A stretch of DNA of 64,000 nucleotides from Gloeomargarita sp. SKYB120 (GCA_025062155.1 JANXAM010000001.1:1-64000), one strand, 5' to 3'. Positions 1 through 8,384 are shown, counted from the stretch's first letter. Program-made: numbers and translations. Notes: generated by a model not told the origin, from the letters alone.

Positions 1-173
1 TCCACAGTATCTCCCCGTTGAATCGTCAACTGCGCCGGCTGAAAGGCCAACATGCCATTGTCTGCCCCCATTTTGATCTGGTAGGTCGCCGCCCAAGCTG
101 CCGGTTGGACCCCTAGCCCGACTAGTACAACCACCAGGCTCGCCAGACACCACCGTAAGAACTGTCTCCACAT
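1..173 (-). CDS. petE: Plastocyanin precursor, 3' part outside window
   Basis: Copper protein of the thylakoid lumen that carries electrons from cytochrome b6f to photosystem I. Only the first 57 codons are in the window. They encode a basic N-terminus (MWRQFLRW), a hydrophobic segment and an A-A-W-A-A cleavage region, followed by the mature start ATYQIKMGADNG and the strand ending GDTV, both typical of cyanobacterial plastocyanin. The copper ligands lie beyond the left edge. The start is the ATG read from 173. The gene is divergent from the riboswitch-cbiX unit; the roughly 90 bp between them must hold both promoters and includes a 20 bp palindrome (195-214). Identification from the mature N-terminus is firm. 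Confidence 0.9.
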   Translation of the reverse strand, partial: MWRQFLRWCLASLVVVLVGLGVQPAAWAATYQIKMGADNGMLAFQPAQLTIQRGDTV

Positions 174-194
174 AGACCGATTCCCCCTGCCGCT

Positions 195-214
195 AACAAA
201 TGTTTAGATTTGTT
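195..214. promoter_or_regulatory. Palindrome upstream of petE, candidate operator
   Basis: AACAAAT and ATTTGTT form a perfect 7 bp inverted repeat around a 6 bp centre, 22-41 bases upstream of the petE start. Position and symmetry fit a dimeric repressor or activator site. Copper-dependent control of petE by a BlaI/CopY-type regulator (PetR) is known in other cyanobacteria, but I cannot show that this is its site. Confidence 0.35.
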
Positions 215-260
215 TAAGACATTACATAATCTAGCAAATCAGCCGGGCTGGCTTTTCCCC

Positions 261-375
261 GTTATGATGGTAGAGCTGACCATGGGGGAAAGTCCGGTGC
301 GAATCCGGCGCTGTGCCGCAGCAGTGATGGGCCTCGCCCTCAGCCTGAATGCCTCATGGTTGGTTGGTCCTGTAC
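261..375 (+). ncRNA. Cobalamin riboswitch
   Basis: The leader of cbiX carries the conserved cobalamin aptamer core: GGGGAAAGTCCGGTG, GAATCCGGCGCTG, GCCGCAGCAGTGATGGGCC and the closing CAGCCTGAATGCC (about 285-353). ATGGT/ACCAT just upstream can form a local stem. The downstream segment to the start codon (376-408) contains CCACC and GGTGG, which can pair close to the GGAAGGAG ribosome site, so control of translation initiation is plausible. Cobalamin sensing ahead of a cobaltochelatase gene is functionally coherent. Exact boundaries are approximate. Confidence 0.85.
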
Positions 376-408
376 CCACCTGCGTCGCACGGGTGGAAGG
401 AGTTTTCC

Positions 409-1389
409 ATGGTTGCTGCCCACGTTCACTCAGTATTCAACTTATCAGACCATTTCCCAGCGTTGCCTTACCCGCGTCCGTTGTTGCTGGTGGGTCATGG
501 CACGCGCGATGCCCAAGGGCGGGCTGATTTTCTCCGTTTTGCCCAAGCGTATGCCGCTTTGGACCCCAGTCGTCCAGTGGTCCCCTGTTTTCTGGAGTTA
601 ACCGAACCCTTGATTGCTCAGGGAATTGCCACCTGTGTCGCCGCCGGGTGGCGCGACATTTCAGTGGTGCCCCTGTTGCTGCTAGCGGCGCGGCATCTGA
701 AGTTGGACATTACCCGGGAGTTGGACCGGGCGCGGGCGCAGTATCCGGGGTTGCAGATTCACTACGGGCGACACTTGGGACTGGCGCCGGAAATTTTGGC
801 CCTGTGGCAGGAGCGACTTGCTCAGGTGGACCACCCGACCATTCCTCGCTCGGAGACGGTGGTGTTGTTGGTAGGACGGGGGGCCAGCGACCCGGATGCC
901 AATAGCGATGTGTTCAAACTGGCGCGGCTGCTGTGGGAAGGGAGTGGTTACCTGACGGTGGAAGTCTGTTTCGTGGGCATTACCCATCCCCGGCTTGAAG
1001 AAGGCTGGCGGCGGGTATGGCTGCATCAACCCCGGCGCGTGATTGTCGTTCCCCACTTCTTGTTTACAGGTGTGCTGGTGCAACGAATTCAAGCGATGGC
1101 CCAGCAGATGCAGGCGGAGCATCCCGACGTTGCGATTACCTGTTTGCCGGAACTAGGCATCAACCCCACCTTGTTCGCGCTGGTGCGCCAGCGGGAGCGG
1201 GAAACCTTTGGTACGGACACGCCCATGAACTGCGATGTGTGCAAGTTCCGCCAGCTGGTGCTCTGTGGTAATTCCCATGACCATTCCCACGACCATCACC
1301 ACAGCCACCCTCATGACCATGACCATCATCACGGTTATACCGACCCCTATCGAGACATTCAGGAATACCACCGGCGCATCTGGCGATGA
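409..1389 (+). CDS. cbiX: Sirohydrochlorin cobaltochelatase, long form with Fe-S motif and His-rich tail
   Basis: CbiX inserts cobalt into sirohydrochlorin early in anaerobic-type cobalamin synthesis. The 326-residue protein has two chelatase-like halves. The first contains LLLVGHGTRD (metal-binding His30) and LLLAARHLKLDI. The C-terminus carries MNCDVC at 273-278, matching the MXCXXC motif reported to bind a 4Fe-4S cluster in long CbiX proteins. About 20 residues rich in His/Asp (roughly 289-311) follow, likely a metal store or sensor. Translation starts at 409, where GGAAGGAG sits 7 bases upstream. Expression is probably controlled by the cobalamin riboswitch. The stop overlaps the next start as ATGA, so the downstream reductase is probably co-translated. 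Confidence 0.92.
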   Translation: MVAAHVHSVFNLSDHFPALPYPRPLLLVGHGTRDAQGRADFLRFAQAYAALDPSRPVVPCFLELTEPLIAQGIATCVAAGWRDISVVPLLLLAARHLKLDITRELDRARAQYPGLQIHYGRHLGLAPEILALWQERLAQVDHPTIPRSETVVLLVGRGASDPDANSDVFKLARLLWEGSGYLTVEVCFVGITHPRLEEGWRRVWLHQPRRVIVVPHFLFTGVLVQRIQAMAQQMQAEHPDVAITCLPELGINPTLFALVRQRERETFGTDTPMNCDVCKFRQLVLCGNSHDHSHDHHHSHPHDHDHHHGYTDPYRDIQEYHRRIWR

Positions 1390-2513
1390 CCTATGACGTG
1401 ATTGTGGTGGGGGCGGGACCGGCGGGTGGGAGCGCGGCCTATCATCTGGCAAAGCGGGGGCGTTCCGTTTTGCTACTAGAGCAGGCCCCTTTACCCCGCT
1501 ACAAACCCTGTGGTGGTGGGGTCTCGCCCCAGGTGCAGGAGTGGTTTGACTTCGATTTCACACCGGCGATTTCCTGTGTCAGCCGCGAGATTCACTACAC
1601 CTGGCGGTTGGAGGAGCCGGTGACGGTGGAACTGGCGGGTCTGGAGCCGATTTGGATGGTGCGCCGGGACGTGTTCGATTACTTCCTGGTGCAGCAGGCC
1701 CAACGACAGGGAGCGGTCCTGCAGGAGGCCACCGCCGTCACGGGAATTGCCTGGCTGGGAGACCGCTGGTGGGTGCAGACGACCCGCGAGCCTTTTCAGG
1801 GGCGTTATCTGGTTGCCGCTGACGGGGCCAAGGGCAAGCTGGCAAGCTGGCTGGGATTTCGCAACCGGAAACGGCGCTTGGCGGGGGCGTTGGAAGCCGA
1901 GGTGCCCGGGCCGGAGAACCCTCAGCCGCGCGTCTGCTTTGAATTTGGCCTGGTGAAAAATGGCTACGCCTGGAATTTCCCCAAGCGGGACGGGTTTTCC
2001 CTGGGTGTAGGGACGTTTATCGCTGGGGGTGAAACGCAGGATTTTCGCCAAATTTTGCGCACCTATGCCGCCTATTTCCAGGTGGACGTCTCCCAGGCGC
2101 GCCAGTACGGCCATCCCCTGTGCCTGTGGGATGCCCCTCAAGCCCTGCACACCCAAAACGCCCTGCTGGTGGGGGAAGCAGCTTGTGTGGTGGACCCTTT
2201 CACCGCCGAAGGCATCCGGCCTTCCCTCTGGACGGGCTGGCAAGCGGCCATCGCGCTAGACCGCGCATTGGCTGGAGACGCGACGGCGCTCGAACGCTAC
2301 ACGGAAACAGTCCAGAACACCTGGGGCCGCGATATGGTCTGGGCAAGACGCTTGGCGCAGGTGTTTTACCGCTGGCCGGGCTTGGCCTACCAGGTGGGGG
2401 TGAAACGCCCAGCGGCAACTCGCAAGTTTGCTGAGTTGTTCACGGGGAAAACCCACTACGCGGCGGTGGCCCAGTTGGCCCTGCAACGGCTGCGGCGGGC
2501 GCTCCTGCTCTGA
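1386..2513 (+). CDS. Geranylgeranyl reductase family FAD-dependent oxidoreductase
   Basis: A 375-residue flavoprotein. The N-terminal Rossmann fold shows VVGAGPAGGSAAYHLA (GxGxxG at 9-14), the acidic end of strand two (LLLEQA) and YKPCGGGVS, a PxxPCGGG-like motif of the geranylgeranyl reductase/ChlP family. The second FAD motif is near ALLVGEAACVVDPFTAEGI. ChlP reduces the geranylgeranyl group for chlorophyll and tocopherol; this protein belongs to the wider family and need not be ChlP itself. It overlaps cbiX by 4 bp, which suggests shared cobalamin control. The substrate is not visible from sequence. Confidence 0.75.
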   Translation: MTYDVIVVGAGPAGGSAAYHLAKRGRSVLLLEQAPLPRYKPCGGGVSPQVQEWFDFDFTPAISCVSREIHYTWRLEEPVTVELAGLEPIWMVRRDVFDYFLVQQAQRQGAVLQEATAVTGIAWLGDRWWVQTTREPFQGRYLVAADGAKGKLASWLGFRNRKRRLAGALEAEVPGPENPQPRVCFEFGLVKNGYAWNFPKRDGFSLGVGTFIAGGETQDFRQILRTYAAYFQVDVSQARQYGHPLCLWDAPQALHTQNALLVGEAACVVDPFTAEGIRPSLWTGWQAAIALDRALAGDATALERYTETVQNTWGRDMVWARRLAQVFYRWPGLAYQVGVKRPAATRKFAELFTGKTHYAAVAQLALQRLRRALLL

Positions 2514-2550
2514 TTCCAGTAGGATGGGGGGTAGGCAACCGGCGGGAATC

Positions 2551-2928
2551 ATGTTTGGCTATTTCCAACAGGTGGCCCTGCGGATTGAGTTGCGGGCCGA
2601 CAAGGAACAAATTCGTCAAGCATTGGTAGAACCAGCAGCGCTGCAACAGTGGTGGTTTGCGGGATGGCCCTTGCAAACGCCTGTGGCGCCGGGTCGGTCG
2701 GCAGAATTGCGCTGGTCTGGTCTCATTCCGATTCGGGCGCGGGTGCAGCGCTTGGGAACAGACCTGCTGCAATGGGAATTCTGCGGTGGCGTGGACGGCC
2801 TACAGACGTGGTCTTGGGGCGACGGCTGGGTCCAGGTGCAGTTGGAAGCGGTATCCCTCTTGCCGTTGAGCGTGGGACAAGTTTGGCAGCTCTGGCGATT
2901 GCGAGATTATTTGCGCAGGCGGTCATGA
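2551..2928 (+). CDS. SRPBCC-like (START/Bet v1 fold) small protein
   Basis: A 125-residue protein that begins MFGYFQQVALRIEL and continues with a helix region (KEQIRQALVEPAALQQWWF) like SRPBCC proteins, where a beta-strand is followed by 'W..A..L..WW'. Trp-rich beta-strands come next. SRPBCC domains bind hydrophobic ligands in a cavity; no catalytic residue can be assigned. I chose the ATG at 2551 over an in-frame ATG at 2524 because homology-like sequence begins here. The stop overlaps the pgsA start (ATGA, 2925-2928), so the two are translationally coupled. This family is inferred from pattern, not confirmed. Confidence 0.55.
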   Translation: MFGYFQQVALRIELRADKEQIRQALVEPAALQQWWFAGWPLQTPVAPGRSAELRWSGLIPIRARVQRLGTDLLQWEFCGGVDGLQTWSWGDGWVQVQLEAVSLLPLSVGQVWQLWRLRDYLRRRS

Positions 2929-3413
2929 CGACAGCATCCTGGTTAACCCTAAGCCGGTTGCTAGTGATTCCGGGCGTTTTTGTGGCCCTGGCCCAAGAGG
3001 CGCGAGACTGGGCCGCCGGTTTATTTCTTTTGGGGGCGGTGACGGACGCCCTGGACGGTTACGTCGCCCGGCGGTGGCGGCAGGTCACGGATGTGGGCAA
3101 ATGGCTCGACCCCCTAGTGGACAAGCTGCTGGTGATGGCGCCCCTACTGGCGCTGGTGGAATCCGGTGACGTGCCGGGTTGGGGGGTTTTTCTCTTGCTG
3201 GCGCGGGAGTTGACCATCACCGCCTGGCGGGCGCAGTTGCCGCAGGTTGTTGGCGCGGACCGCTGGGGCAAGGCCAAAACCGTTAGCCAGGTAGGAGCCG
3301 TGGTGGCGCTCCTGCTGTGGCCGGGCCTGCTCAGTCAAACCCTGTTTGCTGTCGCCGTTGTCATCACCTGGCTGTCGGGGATAATGTACCTATGGCCACC
3401 GAAAACCTCGTGA
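2925..3413 (+). CDS. pgsA: CDP-diacylglycerol--glycerol-3-phosphate 3-phosphatidyltransferase
   Basis: Makes phosphatidylglycerol phosphate, the committed step to phosphatidylglycerol, the only major phospholipid of thylakoids. The 162-residue membrane protein carries the complete CDP-alcohol phosphotransferase signature: [13 protein letters not shown], then G, then DPLVDK (D-x2-DG-x2-AR-x8-G-x3-D-x3-D). Several hydrophobic helices are visible ([31 protein letters not shown]). The start at 2925 overlaps the stop of the preceding gene, and the 3' end overlaps gmk by 22 bp. Size and motif are standard for the family; cyanobacterial annotation is usually PgsA. Confidence 0.88.
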   Translation: MTTASWLTLSRLLVIPGVFVALAQEARDWAAGLFLLGAVTDALDGYVARRWRQVTDVGKWLDPLVDKLLVMAPLLALVESGDVPGWGVFLLLARELTITAWRAQLPQVVGADRWGKAKTVSQVGAVVALLLWPGLLSQTLFAVAVVITWLSGIMYLWPPKTS

Positions 3414-3991
3414 CCCCAGGGCGATTGATCGTGCTCACCGGACCGAGCGGTGTGGGCAAGGGCACCCTGCTCAAATACCTGTGTCAGCGCCATCCCGAAC
3501 TGCAGGTGTCGGTCTCGCTGACCACGCGCGACCCCCGTCCTGGCGAAATCCCCGGCCAGTCCTATATTTTCGTCAATCGTGCGGAATTTGAGGCCGCCAT
3601 TGCCGCCGGCGATTTACTTGAGTGGGCAGAGTACGCAGGTCACTACTACGGCACGCCCCGCCAACCGGTGGAGGCTGCACTCCAACAAGGGAAGTGGGTC
3701 ATTTTGGAAATTGAACTTCAGGGGGCGCGCCAGGTCCGGCGCTCCTTTCCCCAGGCCCAGTTGATTTTCATTTGCCCTCCCAGTTGGGAAACCCTGGAGC
3801 AACGGCTCCGCCAGCGGGGTCAGGACTCGGAAACGGCCATGCAAAAACGGCTTGCCCGCGCCAAAGAGGAACTCCAGGCCGCTTCCGAATTTGACGCCTG
3901 CATCGTCAACGACGACCTGGAGACCGCCCTGCAGGCGCTGGAGCAATGCCTGGGCCTGCCCGTCACAGCTTCAAGTTGCGAAACTGGGTGA
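3392..3991 (+). CDS. gmk: Guanylate kinase
   Basis: Phosphorylates GMP to GDP with ATP in the cytoplasm. The 199-residue protein has the P-loop GPSGVGKG at 17-24, the GMP-binding segment [11 protein letters not shown], the YGT motif ([11 protein letters not shown]) and the [13 protein letters not shown] strand, all canonical. The ATG at 3392 lies inside the 3' end of pgsA, giving a 22 bp overlap in another frame. The gene's own 3' end overlaps the convergent dnaB by 29 bp. It is the last member of a cbiX-to-gmk run of closely spaced co-directional genes. Confidence 0.95.
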   Translation: MATENLVTPGRLIVLTGPSGVGKGTLLKYLCQRHPELQVSVSLTTRDPRPGEIPGQSYIFVNRAEFEAAIAAGDLLEWAEYAGHYYGTPRQPVEAALQQGKWVILEIELQGARQVRRSFPQAQLIFICPPSWETLEQRLRQRGQDSETAMQKRLARAKEELQAASEFDACIVNDDLETALQALEQCLGLPVTASSCETG

Positions 3992-5330
3992 GATGGGCGT
4001 CAAACAGGAGCTTGGCAACGCCGGTCGGGCCGTTGCGGTGCTTGGCAATGATCACTTCGGCAATCCCTCGGTCCGGCGTGTCCGGGTTGTAATACTCATC
4101 GCGGTACAACATGATCACCACGTCCGCGTCCTGTTCGATGCTGCCGCTTTCTCGCAAGTCTGACAGCAGGGGCCGCTTGTTGGTGCGATGTTCCACGCCG
4201 CGGCTCAGTTGCGACAACACGATCACGGGCACCTGAAGCTCCCGCGCCAGGGTTTTCAAACCGCGGGTCATACGCGACAGTTCCAATACGCGGTTTTCGG
4301 TGCCGCTATTGCCGCTGTCCATCAGTTGCAGGTAATCAATCAACACCAGCCCCAGGTTTCCCTGTTCCGCCAGCAGGCGGCGGCATTTGGAGCGGATTTC
4401 CATGAGCGTGGCGCTGGGGGAATCGTCAATAAAAATGGGCAATTGCGCCAGGGTGCTGATGGCCTGATTGAGTTGGGGCCACTCCTGCTCGGCAATTCGA
4501 CCGGTGCGCAGCCGTGTGCTTTCGATGCGGGCTTCGCTCGCCAGCAGCCGGTACACCAACTGCTCCTTGGACATCTCCAAACTGAACAGGGCCACCGGCA
4601 ATCGGTGCATGGCCGCGATATTGCGGGCGATGTTTAGGCAAAAGGAGGTTTTGCCCATCGAGGGGCGACCGGCGACGATGATCAAATCCGAGCGCTGGAA
4701 CCCCTGGGTCAAAGCGTCCAGGTCGTAAAACCCGCAGGTGATGCCCGGCGGCAGCATATCCTCCGAGCGCTGTTCGATTTCGTGCCAAATGGCGCTGACC
4801 ATTTCCGCCGTTGAGACCAGTTCCTGGCGGGGCTGGTGCTGGCAGACGGCAAAGATCTGCTGCTCTGCCTGGTCGAGCACCTGTTCGATCGGCAGGGTGG
4901 TCTCGTAGCCCAGGCGCAGGATGTTTTGACCCGCCTGGATCAACTGCCGCCGCAGGTACTTATCGGCCACCAGCGCCGCGTACTGGTCAATGTTGACCGC
5001 GCTGACCACCTGTTCGACCAACTGCACCAGCTTGGCGGGGCCCCCCACCTTTTCCAGCAACCCCTGGTCCTGCAGCCAGGTGGCCACGGCTGTCATGTCG
5101 GTGGGTTTGCCCTGGGTGTGCAGGCTCAAGGCCGCCCGGTAGATTTCCTGGTGGGCCTGGATGTAGAAAAATTCCGGCTTGAGGAGATGGCTGATGCGAC
5201 CGATGGCCTCTGGGTCTAGCAAGATGCCGCCCAAGATAGCTTCTTCCGCCGCCACGTTCTGGGGCGGTAACTGGTGGGGCGAAAAACTAAATTCTGACGC
5301 CAGGGAACGGTTGGGCGCGTCCGACACCAT
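3963..5330 (-). CDS. dnaB: Replicative DNA helicase DnaB
   Basis: Hexameric 5'-3' helicase that unwinds DNA at the replication fork. The 455-residue protein has the N-terminal DnaG-interacting domain ([15 protein letters not shown]), a linker, and the RecA-like motor with Walker A GRPSMGKT (221-228), Walker [11 protein letters not shown], and the C-terminal [14 protein letters not shown] and [10 protein letters not shown] (arginine finger) motifs. Length is normal and there is no intein, although many cyanobacterial DnaB proteins carry one. A TACAAT -10 element lies 24 bases ahead of the start. The 3' end overlaps gmk. Confidence 0.96.
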   Translation of the reverse strand: MVSDAPNRSLASEFSFSPHQLPPQNVAAEEAILGGILLDPEAIGRISHLLKPEFFYIQAHQEIYRAALSLHTQGKPTDMTAVATWLQDQGLLEKVGGPAKLVQLVEQVVSAVNIDQYAALVADKYLRRQLIQAGQNILRLGYETTLPIEQVLDQAEQQIFAVCQHQPRQELVSTAEMVSAIWHEIEQRSEDMLPPGITCGFYDLDALTQGFQRSDLIIVAGRPSMGKTSFCLNIARNIAAMHRLPVALFSLEMSKEQLVYRLLASEARIESTRLRTGRIAEQEWPQLNQAISTLAQLPIFIDDSPSATLMEIRSKCRRLLAEQGNLGLVLIDYLQLMDSGNSGTENRVLELSRMTRGLKTLARELQVPVIVLSQLSRGVEHRTNKRPLLSDLRESGSIEQDADVVIMLYRDEYYNPDTPDRGIAEVIIAKHRNGPTGVAKLLFDAHLTQFRNLKL

Positions 5331-5353
5331 AGGCGGGCCTGCATCTGCCCCCC

Positions 5354-5359
5354 ATTGTA
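5354..5359 (-). promoter_or_regulatory. -10 hexamer of dnaB promoter
   Basis: TACAAT on the minus strand, 24 bases upstream of the dnaB ATG. The same hexamer lies at a similar distance before several other genes in the window. No clear -35 hexamer was seen. Confidence 0.5.
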
Positions 5360-5381
5360 GCCGACGATGCCGGCGCCGACC

Positions 5382-5873
5382 CTAGGCGCAGGTCTGCAGG
5401 TACTGGTTCACCCGTTCCACCACCGTGTCCACCACGCTCGCCTGTTGCCGCAGTTGGGCGTCCATTTCCGCCTCTAGGGCTTTGACCTGTTCCGGGGGAA
5501 TTTGTAGCAGGTGGACCAGTTTGGCGTAGGCCGCCTTTTCCTCTTCGTTGATCAGGGGTTCCTCGGGAGTGCGGCGGCTGGCCTGGATCACGGCATAGCC
5601 CAGTTGCAACACTAGAAGCTTTTCCGTCTCCGTCTGCAACTTCGGCACTAGCTCCTCCAAGGGGATGTTTTGGGTAACGTAGTCGTGCAACTCCTGGCGC
5701 AGGCGGGCCTGCTGGTCGGGGTCCTGGGCAAACAACTGGGAAAACCGGTCTAGGATCAGATGGCATTCCTCAGGGGACAGCTCGCCATCACTCCAGGACA
5801 TGGCCGCCACCACCCTCAGGAGATTCATCTGCCGCGGAGAAATCGTCGGGGCTTCGCTCATCGCCGTTGCCAT
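5382..5873 (-). CDS. TerB-like (tellurite resistance B family) protein
   Basis: A 163-residue all-helical acidic protein. The segment RQMNLLRVVAAMSWSDGELSPEECHLILDRF resembles the metal-binding first repeat of TerB-like domains, where 'A..D G...EE' carries acidic ligands. A second helical half (LQTETEKLLVLQLGYAVIQ and NEEEKAAYAKLVHLL) matches the family layout. The start at 5873 has AGGAAGG upstream; an upstream alternative lacks a site. The 5' end overlaps the methyltransferase gene by 86 bp in another frame, and terC lies first in the same operon. Precise function is unknown; TerB and TerC proteins are linked to metal and membrane stress. Confidence 0.7.
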   Translation of the reverse strand: MATAMSEAPTISPRQMNLLRVVAAMSWSDGELSPEECHLILDRFSQLFAQDPDQQARLRQELHDYVTQNIPLEELVPKLQTETEKLLVLQLGYAVIQASRRTPEEPLINEEEKAAYAKLVHLLQIPPEQVKALEAEMDAQLRQQASVVDTVVERVNQYLQTCA

Positions 5874-6903
5874 CGGGAGAACCTTCCTCAACCTTATCAT
5901 GTCCCGTTTCCCCGACGTCCGGTTCGTTGCAATTTATTTGCATAGGTCGCCGCGACACCGCCGCCTGCTGCACCCATTCCCAGTCCAGAGGATTCCCAGG
6001 GCCTGTGGTTTGCCATTGCCAGAGAGCAGTAAAGGCTCCTGCGCCTTCGCCTCCATGCGGCCATAGCCGGTAGCAGGGAAAGGCCGCTAGATGGGATTGG
6101 GCCTCGCTCAACGCCGGAACAGGCACCGGCACCAGATGCGGGTCCTGCCGGAGCAGCCACTGGGCGTTCTCCTCGTTTTCCTCCAAGCTGTAGGTGCAGG
6201 TCATGTAAGCCAGATAGCCGCCCGGTTTGAGCAATTGCATCGCCCAGGCGAGAATGCGCCGCTGGCGTTGGCGGTTGAAGCGAATGGTGCGGGGATGAAA
6301 ACAGCCTGGATTTTTGGCGCCCTTGGCCAGGAGGGATTGCCCAGAGCAGGGAGCGTCCACGATCACCACATCGGCGGTGTGGGCCAGGTGTTGGGCTAGG
6401 GTGGCTGGGTCCTGCTGCAGGACGACCCCCGGTATCCGACAGCGCCGCCAGTTGCTCAGCAGGGTCCGCACCCGCTTGCCGATGGGTTCGTTGGCGATCA
6501 AAAGCGATGGTTGCAGGTGACGCCAGGCCAAGACGCTCTTGCCCCCCGGTGCGGCGCACAGGTCAATCACGACGGGATGGGGGATCGAGATAGCGCCCAA
6601 CACCGCCCCGGCAAACACCGACGACATATCCAAGCAGTAGTAGTAGCCCCGGTTGTGCAGGGGATGCCGGCCCGGTTGCAGGTCGGGGCAAACCCGGTCC
6701 ACCCAGTCCGGTTGCCAGCGCAGCGGTGGGAGCACGGGAAAGGGCAAGACCTCCGGACGGGGCCGACACCAGGCCAGGCCGGTTGCCAACGGTTGGGGCG
6801 ACAATAACGCCTGGGCAAAACGAGCTTGGGTTTCCGTCTCCTCCGGCCATAGCTGGGCCGCCAACTTGGCCAAAAAGCGCGGAATCGGCGTTGCCAGTAC
6901 CAT
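5788..6903 (-). CDS. RsmB/RsmF-type (NOL1/NOP2/sun) RNA m5C methyltransferase
   Basis: A SAM-dependent cytosine-5 RNA methyltransferase of 371 residues. Motif I is DLCAAPGGKS (114-123), motif IV is DAPCSG with Cys186 and motif VI is MTCTYS with Cys236, so both catalytic cysteines are present. No N-terminal NusB-like domain is seen, so it is closer to RsmF/YebU-type enzymes than to RsmB. The target (rRNA or tRNA) cannot be read from sequence. The last 40 or so residues are acidic, low in hydrophobics, and overlap the TerB-like gene by 86 bp. The start overlaps the stop of terC (6901-6905). Confidence 0.85.
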   Translation of the reverse strand: MVLATPIPRFLAKLAAQLWPEETETQARFAQALLSPQPLATGLAWCRPRPEVLPFPVLPPLRWQPDWVDRVCPDLQPGRHPLHNRGYYYCLDMSSVFAGAVLGAISIPHPVVIDLCAAPGGKSVLAWRHLQPSLLIANEPIGKRVRTLLSNWRRCRIPGVVLQQDPATLAQHLAHTADVVIVDAPCSGQSLLAKGAKNPGCFHPRTIRFNRQRQRRILAWAMQLLKPGGYLAYMTCTYSLEENEENAQWLLRQDPHLVPVPVPALSEAQSHLAAFPCYRLWPHGGEGAGAFTALWQWQTTGPGNPLDWEWVQQAAVSRRPMQINCNEPDVGETGHDKVEEGSPDGNGDERSPDDFSAADESPEGGGGHVLE

Positions 6904-7607
6904 CAGGGCGTGGGAGACGGGTCGGGATTCTTCTTAGAAAACCCCCAGACAAACAGCAGCACAATCAGCGTCGTTGTCAGCCACTCCGGCGGCACCCAGG
7001 CGGGATGCAGGGCCTTGAGCAGCAAGCGTACCCCCACCAGCAACACCGTGGCGTAGCCCGCGTCCTGCAAATGGGTGTAGATCTCCAGCCAGCGGATAAA
7101 CAGACCCGCCAAGCACCGCAGGGCAATGATTCCCATGACGCCGCCCAGGAGCACCAACCAGGTTTCCTCCGCCACCGCAATCGCCGTCGTGATGCTGTCT
7201 AGGGAAAAGGCTAAATCCGTCAAGGCCAGGGCGGGAATCACTTGCCAGAAGGAGGCCGTGGGGTCTAAGACCAGGGCTGGGTCATTGGCCGTTTCCGCCT
7301 GCCCCCGATGGCGCAGGTAATTCCAGACCAGCCAGAGCAAGTACAGGCCCCCCATCACCGAAACAATGGGAAATTGCAACACCCACGTCGCGGTCAGGAT
7401 CAACACCACCCGCAGGACGAACGCCAGGGCCAGGCCCCAGTTCAAGGCCCGTTGCTCCAGTTTAGGGTCGTGCAGGTTCTGGACAATCGCCGCCAGGGCA
7501 ATGGCGTTATCCGCCGACAAGACCGCCTCCAGCAGGACCAGAATCCCGACGATAAGCAGGGTCTGGAGGCCGAAGCGCTGGGGGACTTCGATGAGCTGGT
7601 CGAGCAT
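6903..7607 (-). CDS. TerC family integral membrane protein
   Basis: A polytopic membrane protein of 234 residues. TM1 contains VLLEAVLSADNAIALAAIV and a later helix LALTDLAFSLDSITTAIAVA; these paired acidic motifs in membrane helices define the TerC family. TerC proteins have been linked to metal export during protein secretion and, in plants, to thylakoid assembly. About seven hydrophobic segments are visible. The ATG at 7607 is preferred; a GTG 15 bases upstream is the alternative. It heads a three-gene operon with the RNA methyltransferase and the TerB-like protein, with an ATGA overlap to the former. Confidence 0.85.
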   Translation of the reverse strand: MLDQLIEVPQRFGLQTLLIVGILVLLEAVLSADNAIALAAIVQNLHDPKLEQRALNWGLALAFVLRVVLILTATWVLQFPIVSVMGGLYLLWLVWNYLRHRGQAETANDPALVLDPTASFWQVIPALALTDLAFSLDSITTAIAVAEETWLVLLGGVMGIIALRCLAGLFIRWLEIYTHLQDAGYATVLLVGVRLLLKALHPAWVPPEWLTTTLIVLLFVWGFSKKNPDPSPTP

Positions 7608-7706
7608 GGCGGTCGGGGGCACAGTATTTCATAATGTAACAGATTGGTGCATTCAGCGGGCATTTCCGGCAAAGTAGACAGGGGAGTGCGGTTACGGAGG
7701 AAAACC

Positions 7707-7805
7707 ATGGGACTGTCCGACACCCAGGTATTTGTGGCGCTGGTGCTGGCCCTGTTGCCCTTGGTCATGGCGGTGCGGCTGGGTCTGGCGCTGTATAAGT
7801 TCTAG
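7707..7805 (+). CDS. psaM: Photosystem I reaction centre subunit XII (PsaM)
   Basis: A 32-residue single-helix protein that stabilises the photosystem I trimer interface in the thylakoid membrane. The sequence begins MGLSDTQVFVALVLALLP and ends RLGLALYKF; S/T-D-T-Q near the start and the L-Y-K end are hallmarks of PsaM. GGAGG lies 7-11 bases before the ATG. The gene is divergent from terC and only 15 bp upstream of the GST gene. Identification is from direct sequence recognition. Confidence 0.93.
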   Translation: MGLSDTQVFVALVLALLPLVMAVRLGLALYKF

Positions 7806-7820
7806 GTTCAATGGCCAGCA

Positions 7821-8378
7821 ATGCTCAAGCTCTACGGGGGAACTCGCTCCCGCGCCGCCATTGTGGCTTGGTATTTAGAGGAGCTGCAGGTTCCCTACGA
7901 TTTTGTGCGGTTGGACATGGCGGCGGGCGCCCACCGGCAACCGGAATACCTGGCGATTCACCCGATGGGCAAGGTTCCGGCTCTGGTGGAGGACCACCTA
8001 GTGGTGTGGGAGTCGGGGGCGATCCTGCTCTACCTGGCGGATAAATACGGGCAATTGCCGCTGACGCCCGCTGAACGAGCGCCCCTGTACCAGTGGATTC
8101 TCTTTAGCAATTCCACCTTGGTCCAGGCTCTCGCTCAGCCGCCGGAGAAACGGGAGCAGGAACTAACGAGGTTGTTACCGCCCTTGCAGCAAATTCTGAG
8201 TGACCAGGACTACATCACCGGCTCCCAGTTCACAGTGGCGGACGTGGCGTTGGCCTCCATCCTGTTTTTTGCTGGGCAGATGTTTGGCCTAGATTTCAGT
8301 CCCTATCCAGCTATCGGGGCCTACCTGCAGCGCTGTCAGGCGCGTCCGGCCTGGCAAAAGGTGATGACGGTGACCTAG
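7821..8378 (+). CDS. Glutathione S-transferase family protein
   Basis: A 185-residue GST. The N-terminal thioredoxin-fold half begins MLKLYGGTRSRAAIVAWYLEEL, with Ser10 of SRA at the glutathione-activating position, and includes HPMGKVPAL (cis-Pro loop) and WESGAILLYLADKYG (glutathione gamma-Glu site ES). The helical C-terminal half contains FTVADVALASILFF (N-cap box S/T-x-x-D). It is slightly short because the C-terminal helices are truncated relative to typical 200-220 residue members. Conjugation substrate unknown. It is followed after 6 bp by the Nudix gene. Confidence 0.88.
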   Translation: MLKLYGGTRSRAAIVAWYLEELQVPYDFVRLDMAAGAHRQPEYLAIHPMGKVPALVEDHLVVWESGAILLYLADKYGQLPLTPAERAPLYQWILFSNSTLVQALAQPPEKREQELTRLLPPLQQILSDQDYITGSQFTVADVALASILFFAGQMFGLDFSPYPAIGAYLQRCQARPAWQKVMTVT

Positions 8379-8384
8379 GCGACC

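Noticed and set aside
1491-2243. 250-codon frame antisense to the flavoprotein gene
   Set aside because: Shadow of a GC-rich coding region; low-complexity Pro/Arg/Gly-rich translation.
3963-5330. Intein in DnaB
   Set aside because: The helicase is of normal length and the P-loop region is uninterrupted.
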